Positions 17,447 through 27,572 are shown, numbered from the stretch's first letter. The stretch: DNA of 64,000 nucleotides from Actinomycetospora termitidis (GCF_030286555.1 NZ_JASVWF010000002.1:682001-746000); one strand, 5' to 3'. A program made the numbers and translations. Notes: a model not told the origin generated them from the letters alone.

Positions 17447-19504
17447 GTGCCCAGGCTCGCGACCGCCGCGAAACGGCTCGTGCTCGGACTGCCGTTCCGC
17501 AGCGACGAGCTCTCGGACACGCTGCTGCGCAAGCGCATCGCGCTGCCCGTGTTCGCCTCCGACGCGCTGTCCTCGGTCGCCTACGCCCCGCAGGAGGTGC
17601 TGATCACCCTCTCGCTGGCGGGTCTCGGGGCCTACGTCTTCTCCCCGTGGATCGGCTTCGCGGTGGTGGTCGTGCTGGCCACCGTGGTGGTCAGCTACCG
17701 GCAGAACGTGCACGCCTACCCCTCCGGCGGCGGGGACTACGAGATCGCGACGACGAACCTCGGCCGGCACGCCGGGCTCACCGTCGCCTCCGCCCTGCTC
17801 GTGGACTACACGCTCACGGTCGCCGTCTCGGTGTCCTCGGCCGCGGACAACCTCGGCGCGCTCATCCCGTTCGTCGGGGAGCACAAGGTGCTCTTCAGCG
17901 TGCTCGCGATCGCCGTGCTCACCGCGATCAACCTGCGGGGCCTGCGGGAGTCGGGCGCGGCCTTCGCGATCCCCGTGTACTGCTTCATCGTCTGCCTGGG
18001 CGGGATGATCCTCGTCGGGGTGGTCCGGCTGCTGCTCGGGCACGACATGGTGGCCCCGAGTGCCGGCCTGGACGTGCGCTCCGAGGCCGACCACCAGCTC
18101 TCCAGCCTCGCCCTGATGTTCATCGTGCTGCGCTCGTTCACCCAGGGCTGCGCGGCGCTGACCGGTGTCGAGGCGATCTCCAACGGCGTCCCGGCCTTCC
18201 GCAAGCCCAAGTCGCGCAACGCGGCGACCACCCTGGCCCTGCTCGGCCTCATCGCCGTCGTCATGTTCGGCGGCATGCTGGCCCTGGCCCGCGCGACCGG
18301 GGTGCGCATGGCCGAGGACCCGGCGACGCAGCTGATCGGCGCTCCGCCGGGCTACAAGCAGGAGACGCTGATCGCCCAGCTCGCCGAGACGATCTTCTCG
18401 GGCTTCCCGCCCGGTTTCTGGGCGGTCACCATCTTCACCGCCCTGATCCTGGTGCTGGCCGCGAACACCGCGTTCAACGGCTTCCCGGTGCTCGGCTCGA
18501 TCCTCGCGCAGGACCGCTACCTGCCCCGTCAGCTGCACACCCGGGGCGACCGGCTGGCCTTCTCCAACGGCATCCTGTTCCTGGCCTTCTTCGCCGTCGT
18601 GCTGGTGGTCGGCTTCGGAGCGGAGGTCACGGCGCTCATCCCGCTCTACACGGTCGGCGTGTTCGTCTCGTTCACGCTGTCCCAGCTGGGCATGGTCCGG
18701 CACTGGAACCGGCTGCTCGGCACCGAGACCGAGGAGGAGGAACGGGGCCGGCTGCGTCGCTCCCGGATGGTCTCCGGGTTCGGCACGGCCATGACCGGCG
18801 TGGTCCTCGTCGTCGTGCTGATCACGAAGTTCCTGGTCGGCGCGTGGATCGCGATCGTCGCGGGCGGGCTCGCCTTCCTGCTCATGCTCTCGATCCGGCG
18901 CCACTACGACCGCGTCGCCGAGGAGATCGCCGCCCCCGACGTCATCGACGCGGTGCTGCCCAGCCGCAACCACGCGATCGTCCTCGTCTCGACCGTCCAC
19001 AAGCCGACGCTGCGGGCGGTCGCCTACGCCCGGGCGACGCGGCCGGACGTCCTCGAGGCGGTGACGGTCAACGTCGACGACGCCGACACCCGCAAGGTCG
19101 TCGCCGACTGGGAGCGCCGGCAGCTGCCCGTGCCGCTCAAGGTGCTGGAGTCGCCCTACCGCGAGATCACCCGGCCGATCCTGTCCTACGTCAAGCGGAT
19201 CCGGAGCGACAACCCGCGCGACGTCGTCACCGTGTTCATCCCCGAGTACGTCCTCGGGCGGTGGTGGGAACAGGTCCTGCACAACCAGAGTGCGCTACGC
19301 CTCAAGGGGCGGCTGCTGTTTCAGAAAGGTGTCATGGTCGTCAGTGTGCCGTGGCAGCTGGAGTCCTCCGCCCGGCTCGCCGCCCCCCGGCCCCAGGGCG
19401 CTCCCGGCTCCGCCCGGCGCGGTTACGAGGCCCCGCCGGCCAACGGCGTGCGGCCGGGGTCGACGTCGTCACCCCCAGGCGGCGACCGGGCGGACGTGCG
19501 ATGA
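17447..19504 (+). CDS. APC-superfamily amino-acid/cation permease
   Basis: 685-residue integral membrane transporter of the APC family (Rv2690 position). About twelve membrane segments fill ~40-480, with the family stretch FASDALSSVAYAPQEVL near the start and SGGGDYEIATTNLG in helix 3. A cytoplasmic C-terminal region (~490-685) contains AIVLVSTVHKPTLRAVAYARATRP, resembling a UspA-like domain. The location beside trkA-type genes suggests a role in ion or amino-acid balance; the substrate is not known. The stop overlaps the next start (ATGA). Confidence 0.88.
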   Translation: MPRLATAAKRLVLGLPFRSDELSDTLLRKRIALPVFASDALSSVAYAPQEVLITLSLAGLGAYVFSPWIGFAVVVVLATVVVSYRQNVHAYPSGGGDYEIATTNLGRHAGLTVASALLVDYTLTVAVSVSSAADNLGALIPFVGEHKVLFSVLAIAVLTAINLRGLRESGAAFAIPVYCFIVCLGGMILVGVVRLLLGHDMVAPSAGLDVRSEADHQLSSLALMFIVLRSFTQGCAALTGVEAISNGVPAFRKPKSRNAATTLALLGLIAVVMFGGMLALARATGVRMAEDPATQLIGAPPGYKQETLIAQLAETIFSGFPPGFWAVTIFTALILVLAANTAFNGFPVLGSILAQDRYLPRQLHTRGDRLAFSNGILFLAFFAVVLVVGFGAEVTALIPLYTVGVFVSFTLSQLGMVRHWNRLLGTETEEEERGRLRRSRMVSGFGTAMTGVVLVVVLITKFLVGAWIAIVAGGLAFLLMLSIRRHYDRVAEEIAAPDVIDAVLPSRNHAIVLVSTVHKPTLRAVAYARATRPDVLEAVTVNVDDADTRKVVADWERRQLPVPLKVLESPYREITRPILSYVKRIRSDNPRDVVTVFIPEYVLGRWWEQVLHNQSALRLKGRLLFQKGVMVVSVPWQLESSARLAAPRPQGAPGSARRGYEAPPANGVRPGSTSSPPGGDRADVR

Positions 19505-20757
19505 GCGCGGGAGACGGAGCGCAGCGGAGCTCGACCCTCGATCCGACGACGGGGGCGGCCCCCGAGCGCACGGACTGGACCGACCGGATGCTCGACGTCG
19601 AGGTCGGGCCGGTCGCCCACGGCGGGCACTGCGTGGCCCGGCACGAGGGCCGGGTCGTGTTCGTCCGACACGCCCTGCCCGGCGAGCGCGTGCACGCCGT
19701 GGTCACCGAGGACCACGGCGGGTCGTTCTGCCGCGCCGACGCGGTGACCGTCCTCGACGCCGCCCCCGGCCGCGTCACCCCGGCCTGCCCCTGGGCGGGC
19801 CCCGGGGGCTGCGGGGGCTGCGACTGGCAGCACGCCGACCACGACACCCAGCGGGACCTCAAGGCCGCCGTCGTCGCCGAGCAGCTGTCCCGGATCGCCG
19901 GGATCGAGCGCGACGTCGTGTGCGAGGCCCTGCCCGGTGGCCCCCTGGGGTGGCGCACGCGGATGCGGATGGCGGTCACCGACGACGGGCGTCCCGGGTT
20001 GCGGGCGCACCGCAGCCACGAGGTGCTGCCGGTCGGCGACTGCCCGATCTCCGTCCGCGGCGCCCTCGACCCGGTCCTCGCGCAGGCCTGGACGCCGACC
20101 GCGGAGATCGAGATCGTGGCCGACGCGGCGGGCGAGACGCACGCGAGCGAGCTGTTCGAGGGGGAGCGCCGCCTCGAGATCGGCTCCGGCGTCGCGCACG
20201 AGCACGCCGCCGGCCGGGACTGGACGCTGCCCGCGCCGGCCTTCTGGCAGGTGCACCCGGGTGCGGCCGACGCCGTCGTCGCGGCCGCGGTGGCGGGCGT
20301 CGGGGAGCTCGGTCCCGACGACGTCGTCTGGGACCTGTACGGCGGCGCGGGCCTGATCGCCGCCGCCCTCGCCGAGCGCGCCGGGACCGTCGTGGACGTC
20401 GAGTCCGACCCGGACGCCACCGCGGCGGCGGGGGAGAACCTGGCCGACCTGCCCGCCGCGCGGGTGGTCCGGGGCCGGGTGGAGAAGGTCCTGGACTCCC
20501 TGGCGCGCACCACCGCGCCCGACGTCATCGTGGCCGACCCGCCGCGCAAGGGCCTCGGGCGCGAGCTCGCGGCCCGGATCGGCGCCGTCGGCGCGCGCCG
20601 GATCGTGCACGTGGCGTGCGACCCGGCGGCCCTCGCCCGGGACGTCGCCGCGCTCGGGGAGGCCGGTTACGACCTGGCCGACCTGCGGGTCTTCGACGCG
20701 TTCCCGATGACCCACCACGTCGAGTGCGTGGCGACCCTCGTCCGCCGCGGCGGGTGA
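19501..20757 (+). CDS. TrmA-family class I SAM-dependent RNA methyltransferase
   Basis: 418-residue tRNA/rRNA uracil-5-methyltransferase family protein (Rv2689 position). Order: an N-terminal TRAM domain (~30-90), an Fe-S cluster motif with C96, C104, C107 (CPWAGPGGCGGC) and a likely fourth Cys in GDCPIS, then the methyltransferase domain with WDLYGGAGLI, VADPPRKGL and the catalytic Cys in HVACDPAALARD. It likely methylates a uracil in tRNA or rRNA. ATG 19501 overlaps the permease stop. Confidence 0.92.
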   Translation: MSAGDGAQRSSTLDPTTGAAPERTDWTDRMLDVEVGPVAHGGHCVARHEGRVVFVRHALPGERVHAVVTEDHGGSFCRADAVTVLDAAPGRVTPACPWAGPGGCGGCDWQHADHDTQRDLKAAVVAEQLSRIAGIERDVVCEALPGGPLGWRTRMRMAVTDDGRPGLRAHRSHEVLPVGDCPISVRGALDPVLAQAWTPTAEIEIVADAAGETHASELFEGERRLEIGSGVAHEHAAGRDWTLPAPAFWQVHPGAADAVVAAAVAGVGELGPDDVVWDLYGGAGLIAAALAERAGTVVDVESDPDATAAAGENLADLPAARVVRGRVEKVLDSLARTTAPDVIVADPPRKGLGRELAARIGAVGARRIVHVACDPAALARDVAALGEAGYDLADLRVFDAFPMTHHVECVATLVRRGG

Positions 20758-21953
20758 GCCCCGTGGCGCCCGGCGGCGGCAGCCTCGTCTCGCTGGGCCT
20801 GGTGCCGGCGGGGCCGGTGAGCTTCCTCGACGGGGTGCCGCTGGTCGACCACCACTGCCACTCGGTGGTGGCCGACGACCTCGACCGATCCGGCTTCGAG
20901 TCGCTGCTGACCGAGGGCAGCGGTCCGGCGCCGGGCACGTCGGCGTTCGACTCCCGCCTGGGCTTCTCGGTGCGCCGCTGGTGCTCCCCGGTGCTGGGCC
21001 TGCCCCCGCACGCCCCCGCGCAGGACTACGTCGACCGGCGCGCCGAGCTGGGCGCGGGATCGGTGTCCCGCGCGATGCTGCGGGCGGCGGGCTCGGGCAC
21101 GCTCCTGGTCGACCACGGGTTCGCCGCGGGTGGCCTGCTCGGCCTGGACGATCTCGCGGAGACCGCCGGCATCCCGGTCGGGGAGGTCGTCCGGCTCGAG
21201 GCGGTCGCCGAGGAGATCGCGGACGCCGGCGTGGACGCCGCCGGGTTCGGCGAGGCGCTGCGGGCGGAGGTGGTCCGCCGCACCGCGCCCGGGCTCCGGC
21301 CGCTGCCGGTCGCCTGCAAGACGGTGCTGGCCTACCGCGCGGGGCTCGACGTCGACCCGCACCGGCCGGAGGCCGCGGAGGTCGCCACCGCGGCGGACGG
21401 GTGGTTGACCCGCCGGTCCCGCGAGGGCGAGCCCCTGCGCGACCCGGTGCTGCTGCGCCACGGGGTCTGGGCGGGCCTGGACACCGGCCTGCCGCTGCAG
21501 CTGCACACCGGGTTCGGCGACTCCGACGAGGACCTGCACCGGTCCGACCCCGCGCTGCTCGCCGGCCTGGCGCGCCTGGTGGAGCCCCTCGGGGTCCCGC
21601 TGATGCTGCTGCACACCTACCCCTTCCACCGCCAGGCGGCGTGGATGGCGCAGGTGTTCTCGTGCGTCTACGTCGACGTCAGCCTCGCGGTGCCGCACGT
21701 CGGCTCGCGCGCCCCCGACGTGATCGCCGAGATGCTGGAACTGGCACCCTTCGCCAAGATGCTCTACGCCTCGGACGCCTACGGGCTGCCCGAGCTGCAC
21801 CTGCTCGGGGCCCTGCGGTTCCGGGCGGCCCTGGGTGGGCTGCTCGAGCAGGCCTGTGCGAACGACGAGATCTCTCCCGCCGACGCCGAACGGGTGGCCA
21901 TCATGATCGCGCGCGACAACGCCCTGCGGATCTATCCGCGGATCCCGGCATGA
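20754..21953 (+). CDS. Amidohydrolase family protein (metal-dependent)
   Basis: 399-residue TIM-barrel amidohydrolase of the amidohydrolase-2 type. Metal-ligand motif DHHCHS lies near the start (~32-37), LQLHTGFGD and LLHTYPFHRQAAWMA in the middle, and MLYASDAYGLPELH near the end supplies the last Asp. The GTG start lies in a GTGA overlap with the methyltransferase stop, and the stop overlaps the next gene, so the four genes from 17447 onwards are one coupled run. The substrate is unknown; the adjoining M20 amidohydrolase suggests breakdown of an amide or N-acyl compound. Confidence 0.82.
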   Translation: MSPVAPGGGSLVSLGLVPAGPVSFLDGVPLVDHHCHSVVADDLDRSGFESLLTEGSGPAPGTSAFDSRLGFSVRRWCSPVLGLPPHAPAQDYVDRRAELGAGSVSRAMLRAAGSGTLLVDHGFAAGGLLGLDDLAETAGIPVGEVVRLEAVAEEIADAGVDAAGFGEALRAEVVRRTAPGLRPLPVACKTVLAYRAGLDVDPHRPEAAEVATAADGWLTRRSREGEPLRDPVLLRHGVWAGLDTGLPLQLHTGFGDSDEDLHRSDPALLAGLARLVEPLGVPLMLLHTYPFHRQAAWMAQVFSCVYVDVSLAVPHVGSRAPDVIAEMLELAPFAKMLYASDAYGLPELHLLGALRFRAALGGLLEQACANDEISPADAERVAIMIARDNALRIYPRIPA

Positions 21954-23296
21954 GCAGGAGCATCAAGGGGAGCACGCCGATAGGGGAGCTCGATCATTGG
22001 GAGGGGACGACGGAGGTCCCGATCTCCGGCGGTCCCCAGCAGGCCCGGGACGGTGCGGTGCGGGCGCGGCCGGTACCCGTGCCGACGGAGCTCGTAGCGG
22101 CGCTCGAGGCCGAGCTCGGCGCGGCGGTCGAGCTGCGGCACGCGCTGCACCGCGAGCCGCGCCGCTCCGGCGACGAGGCCGACTCCCGCGACGCGGTGGC
22201 GGCGGCCCTGGGCACGACCCTCGAACCGGTCGCGGGCACCGGCGGCATGCTCCGCCTGGGCGGTCCCGGCCCCGCGGTCGCCGTCCGCGGGGAGCTCGAC
22301 GCCCTGCCGGTCACCGAGGCGACCGGCCTGCCGTTCAGCTCGCTCCGCGAGGGCACCGCGCACGTGTGCGGCCACGACGTGCACACCGCCGCGCTCGTCG
22401 CCCTGACCCGGGCCGTGCGCGCCGTCGGCCCGGACGTGCTCGGGGCCCCGCTGCTCGCCGTGTTCCAGCCGCGCGAGGAGGCCGCGCCGAGCGGGGCCGC
22501 GGACGTCGTCGTCGCCCCGGAGTTCCGCGCGCATACGCCGACCGCGATGCTCGGGGTGCACGTCCAGCCGGAGCTGCCCCGCGGGGTCGTGTCCGCCCGG
22601 CCCGGCCCGGTGAACGCCTCCGCCGACGAGATCGAGATCCGGGTGCACGGCAGCGCCGGCCACGGCGGCTACCCGCACCGCACCCGCGACCCGGTCCTCG
22701 CGCTGGCCGCCGTGGTGGTCGGGCTGCAGCAGATCGTGGCCCGCCGGGTGAACCCGCTCGAGGCCGGCGTCGTGACGATCGGGCAGATGACCGCGGGCAC
22801 GGCACCCAACGTCGTGCCGGCCGAGGCGTCGGCGCGGGGCACCGTGCGGGCCCTGGACGCCGACCGGGACGCGATCCTGGCCGCGGTGCGCGAGGTCGTC
22901 GAGCACACCGCGCAGGCCCACGGGTGCCGCGGGGAGGTGACGGTGGTGCCGAACGAACCCGCCGTCGTGAACGACGAGGGCCTGGCCGCCGCGATCGCGG
23001 CGACCCTGGGCGGGCGGCGCGGGGACGAGCGCGCCGCCCCGACCGGGCTGCGCCTCGACACCCGCTTCCGCTCGTGTGGCGCGGACGACTTCTCGCACTA
23101 CTCGGCCGCGGGTACTCCGTCCGTCATGCTTTTCGTCGGCACCGCGGCGTCCGACGCCGTCGCCGGCACCGTTCCCGGCCTGCACCATCCGGCCTTCGCC
23201 CCCGACGACGCGATGGTCGGCGAGGTCGCGCGCGCCCTGCTCGCCGCCGTGGTCGCCGCCGGGCCGTCCCTTCGTGCTCCCCAGGAGAACCCGTGA
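21950..23296 (+). CDS. M20-family amidohydrolase (hippurate/N-acyl amino acid hydrolase type)
   Basis: 448-residue zinc hydrolase of the M20D group. Seen: VRGELDALPVTE, HVCGHDVHTAALV (Cys/His metal ligands), QPREEAAPSGA, the dimerisation-domain GSAGHGGYPHRTRDPV, and GADDFSHYSAAGTPSVMLF near the end. The first ~40 residues (GSTPIGELDHWEGTTE) fall outside the usual family and have somewhat lower GC, so a later start is possible. ATG 21950 is in an ATGA overlap with the preceding gene. It probably cleaves an N-acyl amino acid or amide. Confidence 0.85.
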   Translation: MSRSIKGSTPIGELDHWEGTTEVPISGGPQQARDGAVRARPVPVPTELVAALEAELGAAVELRHALHREPRRSGDEADSRDAVAAALGTTLEPVAGTGGMLRLGGPGPAVAVRGELDALPVTEATGLPFSSLREGTAHVCGHDVHTAALVALTRAVRAVGPDVLGAPLLAVFQPREEAAPSGAADVVVAPEFRAHTPTAMLGVHVQPELPRGVVSARPGPVNASADEIEIRVHGSAGHGGYPHRTRDPVLALAAVVVGLQQIVARRVNPLEAGVVTIGQMTAGTAPNVVPAEASARGTVRALDADRDAILAAVREVVEHTAQAHGCRGEVTVVPNEPAVVNDEGLAAAIAATLGGRRGDERAAPTGLRLDTRFRSCGADDFSHYSAAGTPSVMLFVGTAASDAVAGTVPGLHHPAFAPDDAMVGEVARALLAAVVAAGPSLRAPQENP

Positions 23297-23877
23297 CCGA
23301 GATCCGCCACTTCTCGACCGCCTTCCTGCGCGACCCGCTGCACGTCGCCGCCCTGTTCCCGAGCTTCCCGCCGCTGTGCCGGCAGGCGATCGCGCCGCTG
23401 CCGGAGTCCGGCGACCCGGTCGTCGTGGACCTGGGGGCGGGCACCGGTTCGGTCACCGACGAGATCCAGGCGCGGCTGCGGGGGCGGGGCCGGCACATCG
23501 CGGTCGAGATGGACGAGGGCATGGCCGAGGTGCTGGCGCGCCGCCACCCCGACGTCGAGGTGATGTGCACCGACGCGCACACGGCGGTGGAGAAGCTGCT
23601 CGCCGAGGGCGTGCGGGCGGATCTGTCGGTCTCCGGCCTCCCGTGGCTCGCGACCGCCCCGAAGGACCGCTCGATCTTTCCGCTGCTGGGGCGCCTGGCC
23701 GCGCCCGGCGGGGCCGTGACCCAGCTCGCGCACGCCTGGATCCGGTTCTTCCCGACCGCCAAGCAGGTGCAGCGCAACCTCGAGGAGACCTTCGAGGAGG
23801 TCGTGGTCAGCCGCACCGTGTGGCTGAACGCACCGCCCGCCGTGGTCTACGTCGCCCGCCGCCCCCGCACGGCGTAA
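23293..23877 (+). CDS. Class I SAM-dependent methyltransferase (phospholipid N-methyltransferase-like)
   Basis: 194-residue Rossmann methyltransferase. The SAM motif is [15 protein letters not shown] (~40-54), followed by [12 protein letters not shown], and an SGLPWLA at the place of the N/DPPY motif, as in the PmtA/RsmA-like group. Phospholipid or small-molecule methylation is possible but not shown. GTG 23293 overlaps the M20 gene stop (GTGA), so it is the last gene of that operon. The 73 bp to dxs hold the dxs promoter. Confidence 0.75.
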   Translation: MTEIRHFSTAFLRDPLHVAALFPSFPPLCRQAIAPLPESGDPVVVDLGAGTGSVTDEIQARLRGRGRHIAVEMDEGMAEVLARRHPDVEVMCTDAHTAVEKLLAEGVRADLSVSGLPWLATAPKDRSIFPLLGRLAAPGGAVTQLAHAWIRFFPTAKQVQRNLEETFEEVVVSRTVWLNAPPAVVYVARRPRTA

Positions 23878-23937
23878 CTCCTCTCACGGACCCCCCGTCC
23901 GGCGCTCGCCACACCGGGCGGGCGGCCGCACAGCTCG

Positions 23938-23943
23938 TAGACT
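23938..23943 (+). promoter_or_regulatory. -10 box (TAGACT) for leaderless dxs
   Basis: TAGACT ends 7 nt before the dxs GTG. The spacing suggests a leaderless transcript. There is no ribosome-binding site upstream. Confidence 0.55.
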
Positions 23944-23950
23944 GGCCGCC

Positions 23951-25966
23951 GTGAGTCTGCTCCAGCGCGTCCGAACCCCGGCCGACCTGCGGGCCCTCGA
24001 CGCCGGCGAGGTCGACACGCTCGCCGCGGAGATCCGTGGGTTCCTGGTGGACAAGGTCTGCCGCACGGGGGGCCACCTGGGCCCGAACCTCGGGGTCGTG
24101 GAGCTCACCCTCGCCCTGCACCGCGTCTTCGACTCCCCGCGCGACGCCCTGGTGTTCGACACCGGGCACCAGAGCTACGTGCACAAGATCCTCACCGGGC
24201 GGTCCGAGGAGTTCGACGGGCTGCGCCAGGGCGGCGGCCTGTCCGGCTACCCCAGCCGCACCGAGAGCGAGCACGACCTCGTCGAGAACTCGCACGCCTC
24301 CACGGCGCTCTCCTGGGCCGACGGGCTGGCGAAGGCCGACGCCCTCACGGGGCGGGACCGCTCCGTCGTCGCGGTCGTCGGCGACGGTGCGCTCACCGGC
24401 GGCATGTGCTGGGAGGCGTTGAACAACATCGCGGGGTCGGACCGGCCCGTCGTCATCGTGGTCAACGACAACGGACGCTCCTACGCGCCGACGATCGGCG
24501 GGCTCTCCGAGCGGCTGTCGTCGCTGCGCCTCGCGCCGCGCTACGAGGACGTGCTCGAGCACGGCAAGCGGGCGCTGCGGAGGATTCCGTGGGTCGGCGG
24601 CACGCTGTACTCCGCGATGCACGCCGCGAAGGCCGGGGTGAAGGACGCCATCTCGCCGCAGGCGCTGTTCTCCGACCTCGGCCTGAAGTACCTCGGGCCG
24701 GTGGACGGTCACGACACCGCGACGCTGGAGTCCGCGCTGCAGGCGGCGCGCGACTTCGGCGGGCCGGTGATCGTGCACGCGGTCACCGCCAAGGGCCGCG
24801 GGTTCGCCTCCGCCGAGCAGGACGTCGCCGAGCAGATGCACTCGGTCGGCGCGCTGGACCCGGAGACGGGTCTGCCGATCGGCCCGAAGCCGCGCGAGTG
24901 GACCGCGGAGTTCACCGACACCATGCTCGAGCTCGGCCGGGAGCGCTCCGACGTCGTCGCGATCACCGCCGCGATGCCCGGGCCCACCGGCCTCGCCCCC
25001 TTCGGCGAGGTGTACCCGGAGCGGCTGTTCGACGTCGGCATCGCCGAGCAGCACGCCATGACCTCGGCGGCGGGGCTCGCGCACGGCGGCCTGCACCCCG
25101 TCGTCGCGATCTACTCGACGTTCCTCAACCGCGCCTTCGACCAGCTGCTCATGGACGTGGCGCTGCACCGCGAGCCGGTCACGGTCGTGCTCGACCGGGC
25201 CGGCGTCACCGGCAGCGACGGCGCCTCGCACAACGGCATGTGGGACCTGTCGGTGATGGGCATCGTCCCGGGCCTGCGGGTGGCCGCGCCGCGCGACGCG
25301 CAGACGCTGCGCGAGGAGCTCCGGGAGGCCGTCGACATCGCCGACGGCCCGACCGCGCTGCGGTGGTCCAAGGGCGCCGTGCCCGCCGGGGTCGCCGCGC
25401 TGCGCCGCGTCGGCGGCGAGTCCGGGCCGGGCGCGGTCGACGTGCTCGCCGAGCCCGGCCGGGTCCCGCGCACCGCGCCGCGCCCCACCGCGGTCGAGCA
25501 GCTCGAGCGGGACCCGGAGGACGCGCCGCCGGAGGTCCCGGACGTGCTGCTCGTGTGCGTCGGGGCGTTCGGGCAGCTCGGCGTGGAGGCGGCCGACCGG
25601 CTCACCGCGCAGGGCATCGGGGTGACCGTGGTCGACCCGCGCTGGTTGCAGCCGGTCCCGTCGGTGCTGCTGGAGCTGGCCGCCGGGCACCGGCTCGTGG
25701 TGACCGTCGAGGACGGCGGGCGCCATGGCGGCTTCGGGTCCGCGCTGTCCGATGCACTGAGCGAGGCCGGCGTCGACGTCCCGGTGCGCCGGATCGCCCT
25801 CGACCAGGAGTTCCTGCCGCACGACAGTCGCGGCGCGGTCCTGGCGAAGGCTGGGCTCACCGACCAGGACGTGGCGCGCCGCGTGACCGAGTGGGTCTCC
25901 GGTCGGGCCGGCGACGTCGCGCCGGTGCCGGACCTTCCGCGGGCCGCGGGCGGCAGCACGCACTGA
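23951..25966 (+). CDS. dxs: 1-deoxy-D-xylulose-5-phosphate synthase
   Basis: First enzyme of the MEP isoprenoid pathway; joins pyruvate and glyceraldehyde 3-phosphate using thiamine diphosphate. 671 residues, usual family length. Seen: [34 protein letters not shown], the TPP motif [16 protein letters not shown], the catalytic Glu region [18 protein letters not shown], and transketolase central and C-terminal domains. An acidic/Pro insertion with [14 protein letters not shown] lies at ~520. Start GTG 23951 fits the promoter. Position corresponds to dxs1 of M. tuberculosis. Confidence 0.97.
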   Translation: MSLLQRVRTPADLRALDAGEVDTLAAEIRGFLVDKVCRTGGHLGPNLGVVELTLALHRVFDSPRDALVFDTGHQSYVHKILTGRSEEFDGLRQGGGLSGYPSRTESEHDLVENSHASTALSWADGLAKADALTGRDRSVVAVVGDGALTGGMCWEALNNIAGSDRPVVIVVNDNGRSYAPTIGGLSERLSSLRLAPRYEDVLEHGKRALRRIPWVGGTLYSAMHAAKAGVKDAISPQALFSDLGLKYLGPVDGHDTATLESALQAARDFGGPVIVHAVTAKGRGFASAEQDVAEQMHSVGALDPETGLPIGPKPREWTAEFTDTMLELGRERSDVVAITAAMPGPTGLAPFGEVYPERLFDVGIAEQHAMTSAAGLAHGGLHPVVAIYSTFLNRAFDQLLMDVALHREPVTVVLDRAGVTGSDGASHNGMWDLSVMGIVPGLRVAAPRDAQTLREELREAVDIADGPTALRWSKGAVPAGVAALRRVGGESGPGAVDVLAEPGRVPRTAPRPTAVEQLERDPEDAPPEVPDVLLVCVGAFGQLGVEAADRLTAQGIGVTVVDPRWLQPVPSVLLELAAGHRLVVTVEDGGRHGGFGSALSDALSEAGVDVPVRRIALDQEFLPHDSRGAVLAKAGLTDQDVARRVTEWVSGRAGDVAPVPDLPRAAGGSTH

Positions 25967-25974
25967 CCGGGCTC

Positions 25975-26135
25975 CCGTTGCGCGCCGCACACGGTCGGCG
26001 GGGTTCGTGCGTTGGCGGCGGTCCGTTGCGCGCCGCACACGGTCGGCGAGATGTGCGCCTCTCGCCGTCCGTGTGCGCGGCGCAACGGCCGAGTGGTGAG
26101 GATCGACTCGGCCCGGCCGTGTGTGTCCCGCAACG
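25975..26135. repeat. Four copies of a ~26-bp intergenic repeat, direct and inverted
   Basis: In the 325-bp gap between dxs and the response-regulator gene, two identical 26-bp copies lie at 25975-26000 and 26023-26048 (core TTGCGCGCCGCACACGG). A third copy is inverted at 26063-26088 with 3 mismatches and a shorter, weaker inverted copy at 26117-26135. Copies 2 and 3 can form a 26-bp stem with a 14-nt loop just after dxs, so they may act as a transcription terminator. They look like a dispersed repeat element. Confidence 0.85.
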
Positions 26136-26252
26136 CCGTGCCGGCACGACCCACTCGAGCTCCCCGGGTCGACGAGGTCCTCGGCCGGCAGTTCCAGCGT
26201 GATGCGCAGGAATGGCGGGACCGTCGGATCGACCGGAAGGGCCCAGCGACTT

Positions 26253-26269
26253 CTCAGGTGCACCTCAGG
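26253..26269 (+). promoter_or_regulatory. CTCAGG direct repeat, possible OmpR-type operator
   Basis: CTCAGG occurs twice, 11 bp apart (26253-26258 and 26264-26269), about one helical turn, and the centre AGGTGCACCT is a palindrome. It lies 23 nt before the OmpR-family regulator start, as expected for autoregulation. Inference from spacing only. Confidence 0.4.
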
Positions 26270-26291
26270 CGTGCGGTGGCATCGTGGAGGA

Positions 26292-26972
26292 GTGCGCATT
26301 CTGATCGTGGAGGACGAGCAGGCCCTGGCCGACGCGCTGGCGCGTGGGCTGCGGCGCGAGGGGATGGCGGTCGACGTCGCCTACGAAGGCGACACCGGCT
26401 CGGAGAAGGCGTCGGTCACGCGGTACGACGTCATCGTGCTCGACCGTGACCTGCCCGGGCGTTCCGGTGACGACCTGTGCGCCGAGGTCGCGGGTGGCGT
26501 CACGCGGGTCATCATGCTGACCGCGAGCGGGACGCTGCGCGACAAGGTCGCGGGCCTCGCCCTCGGCGCGGACGACTATCTCGCGAAGCCGTTCGACTTC
26601 CCCGAGCTGGTGGCCCGCATCCGGGCCCTGGGCCGTCGCGCCGTCCCCGCGACGCCGCCGATCCTCGAGGCCGCGGGCGTCGTCCTCGACCCGGCCAAGC
26701 GCACCGTCGTGCGCGAGGGCACGACGGTGGATCTCACGCGCAAGGAGTTCGGCGTCCTCGAGGTGCTGATGGCCGCGGGCGGTGCAGTGGTCTCCTCCGA
26801 GGAGCTGCTCGAGCGGGTCTGGGACGAGAACGCCGACCCGTTCACGACGACGGTGCGGGTCACCGTCATGACGCTGCGCAAGAAGCTCGGCGAGCCGGGC
26901 ATCATCGACACGGTGGTCGGCTCCGGTTACCGCGTGCGCGCGGACGCCCCGGCGGCTCACGCCGGGGTCTGA
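26292..26972 (+). CDS. OmpR/PhoB-family response regulator
   Basis: 226-residue two-component regulator. The receiver domain (~1-115) has the acidic pair in VEDEQ, phospho-acceptor Asp in VLDRDLPG, and the conserved Lys in LAKPFDFPELVARI. The winged-helix DNA-binding domain (~130-220) has RKEFGVLEVLM and TVRVTVMTLRKKLG, ending GSGYRVR. GTG 26292 has GGAGGA directly upstream. The most plausible partner kinase is the orphan histidine kinase at 29556, 2.6 kb away. The 3' end overlaps the convergent CGNR gene by 16 bp. Confidence 0.92.
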   Translation: MRILIVEDEQALADALARGLRREGMAVDVAYEGDTGSEKASVTRYDVIVLDRDLPGRSGDDLCAEVAGGVTRVIMLTASGTLRDKVAGLALGADDYLAKPFDFPELVARIRALGRRAVPATPPILEAAGVVLDPAKRTVVREGTTVDLTRKEFGVLEVLMAAGGAVVSSEELLERVWDENADPFTTTVRVTVMTLRKKLGEPGIIDTVVGSGYRVRADAPAAHAGV

Positions 26973-27541
26973 CCGGCCCCGTCCGCCCGGCGCGCCCGAC
27001 GGCGCTGCACGAACGCCGCCTGCTTGTTGGCCGCCCCGCACTCGGCCATCGAGCACCACACGCCCGAGCCGTTGCGGGACGTGTCGTAGAACGACGTGCG
27101 GCAGCGGCCGTCCCGGCACACCTTGAGCCGCTCCCGCTGTCGCGGGTCCGCCGTCACCAGCCCCGCGAGCGCCGCGGCGAGCGCGCCCCGGGCGGTCCCG
27201 ACGCCGGGTGCGAGCGCCGGACCCGTCGTCGTGAAGTGCAGGGGGAGCCGGTCGGCGACGCCGTCGAGTGCGGCCAGGGCGGCCGGGTCCTCGGGACGGC
27301 CGGAGTCGGTGCGGGGCGCGAGCACGGCCCGGACCCCTTCACGGACGACGAGCGCCAGCGCGACGTCGTCGTCGGTCACCTCGTCCGGGGCCAGCGGGTC
27401 GCCGCACGCCGACGCCCACCGCGCGAGGTCCGCCGGCGTCGCGAGCCTCTCCTCGCCGCCGCCGGTCAGGCGGCCGTACCAGGTGTTGACCAGGCTCTGC
27501 GCACGGTGCAGCGGGGCCGGGGCGGGGTCCGGGACGAACAT
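26957..27541 (-). CDS. CGNR zinc-finger domain protein (ABATE family)
   Basis: 194-residue probable transcription regulator. An N-terminal ABATE-like domain (~1-140) precedes a zinc-finger with Cys in CRDGRC and CSMAEC, followed by CGAANKQAAFVQRRR, a variant of the CGNR signature (family knowledge: stress-linked DNA-binding proteins). ATG 27541 begins the conserved NTWY region at a normal distance; a longer frame to 27613 exists. It is divergent from the VOC-family gene, so it may regulate it and itself from the 91-bp gap. Confidence 0.82.
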   Translation of the reverse strand: MFVPDPAPAPLHRAQSLVNTWYGRLTGGGEERLATPADLARWASACGDPLAPDEVTDDDVALALVVREGVRAVLAPRTDSGRPEDPAALAALDGVADRLPLHFTTTGPALAPGVGTARGALAAALAGLVTADPRQRERLKVCRDGRCRTSFYDTSRNGSGVWCSMAECGAANKQAAFVQRRRARRADGAGQTPA

Positions 27542-27572
27542 GCCGGTGAAGTTACCACCGAAAGCTCTTGAC

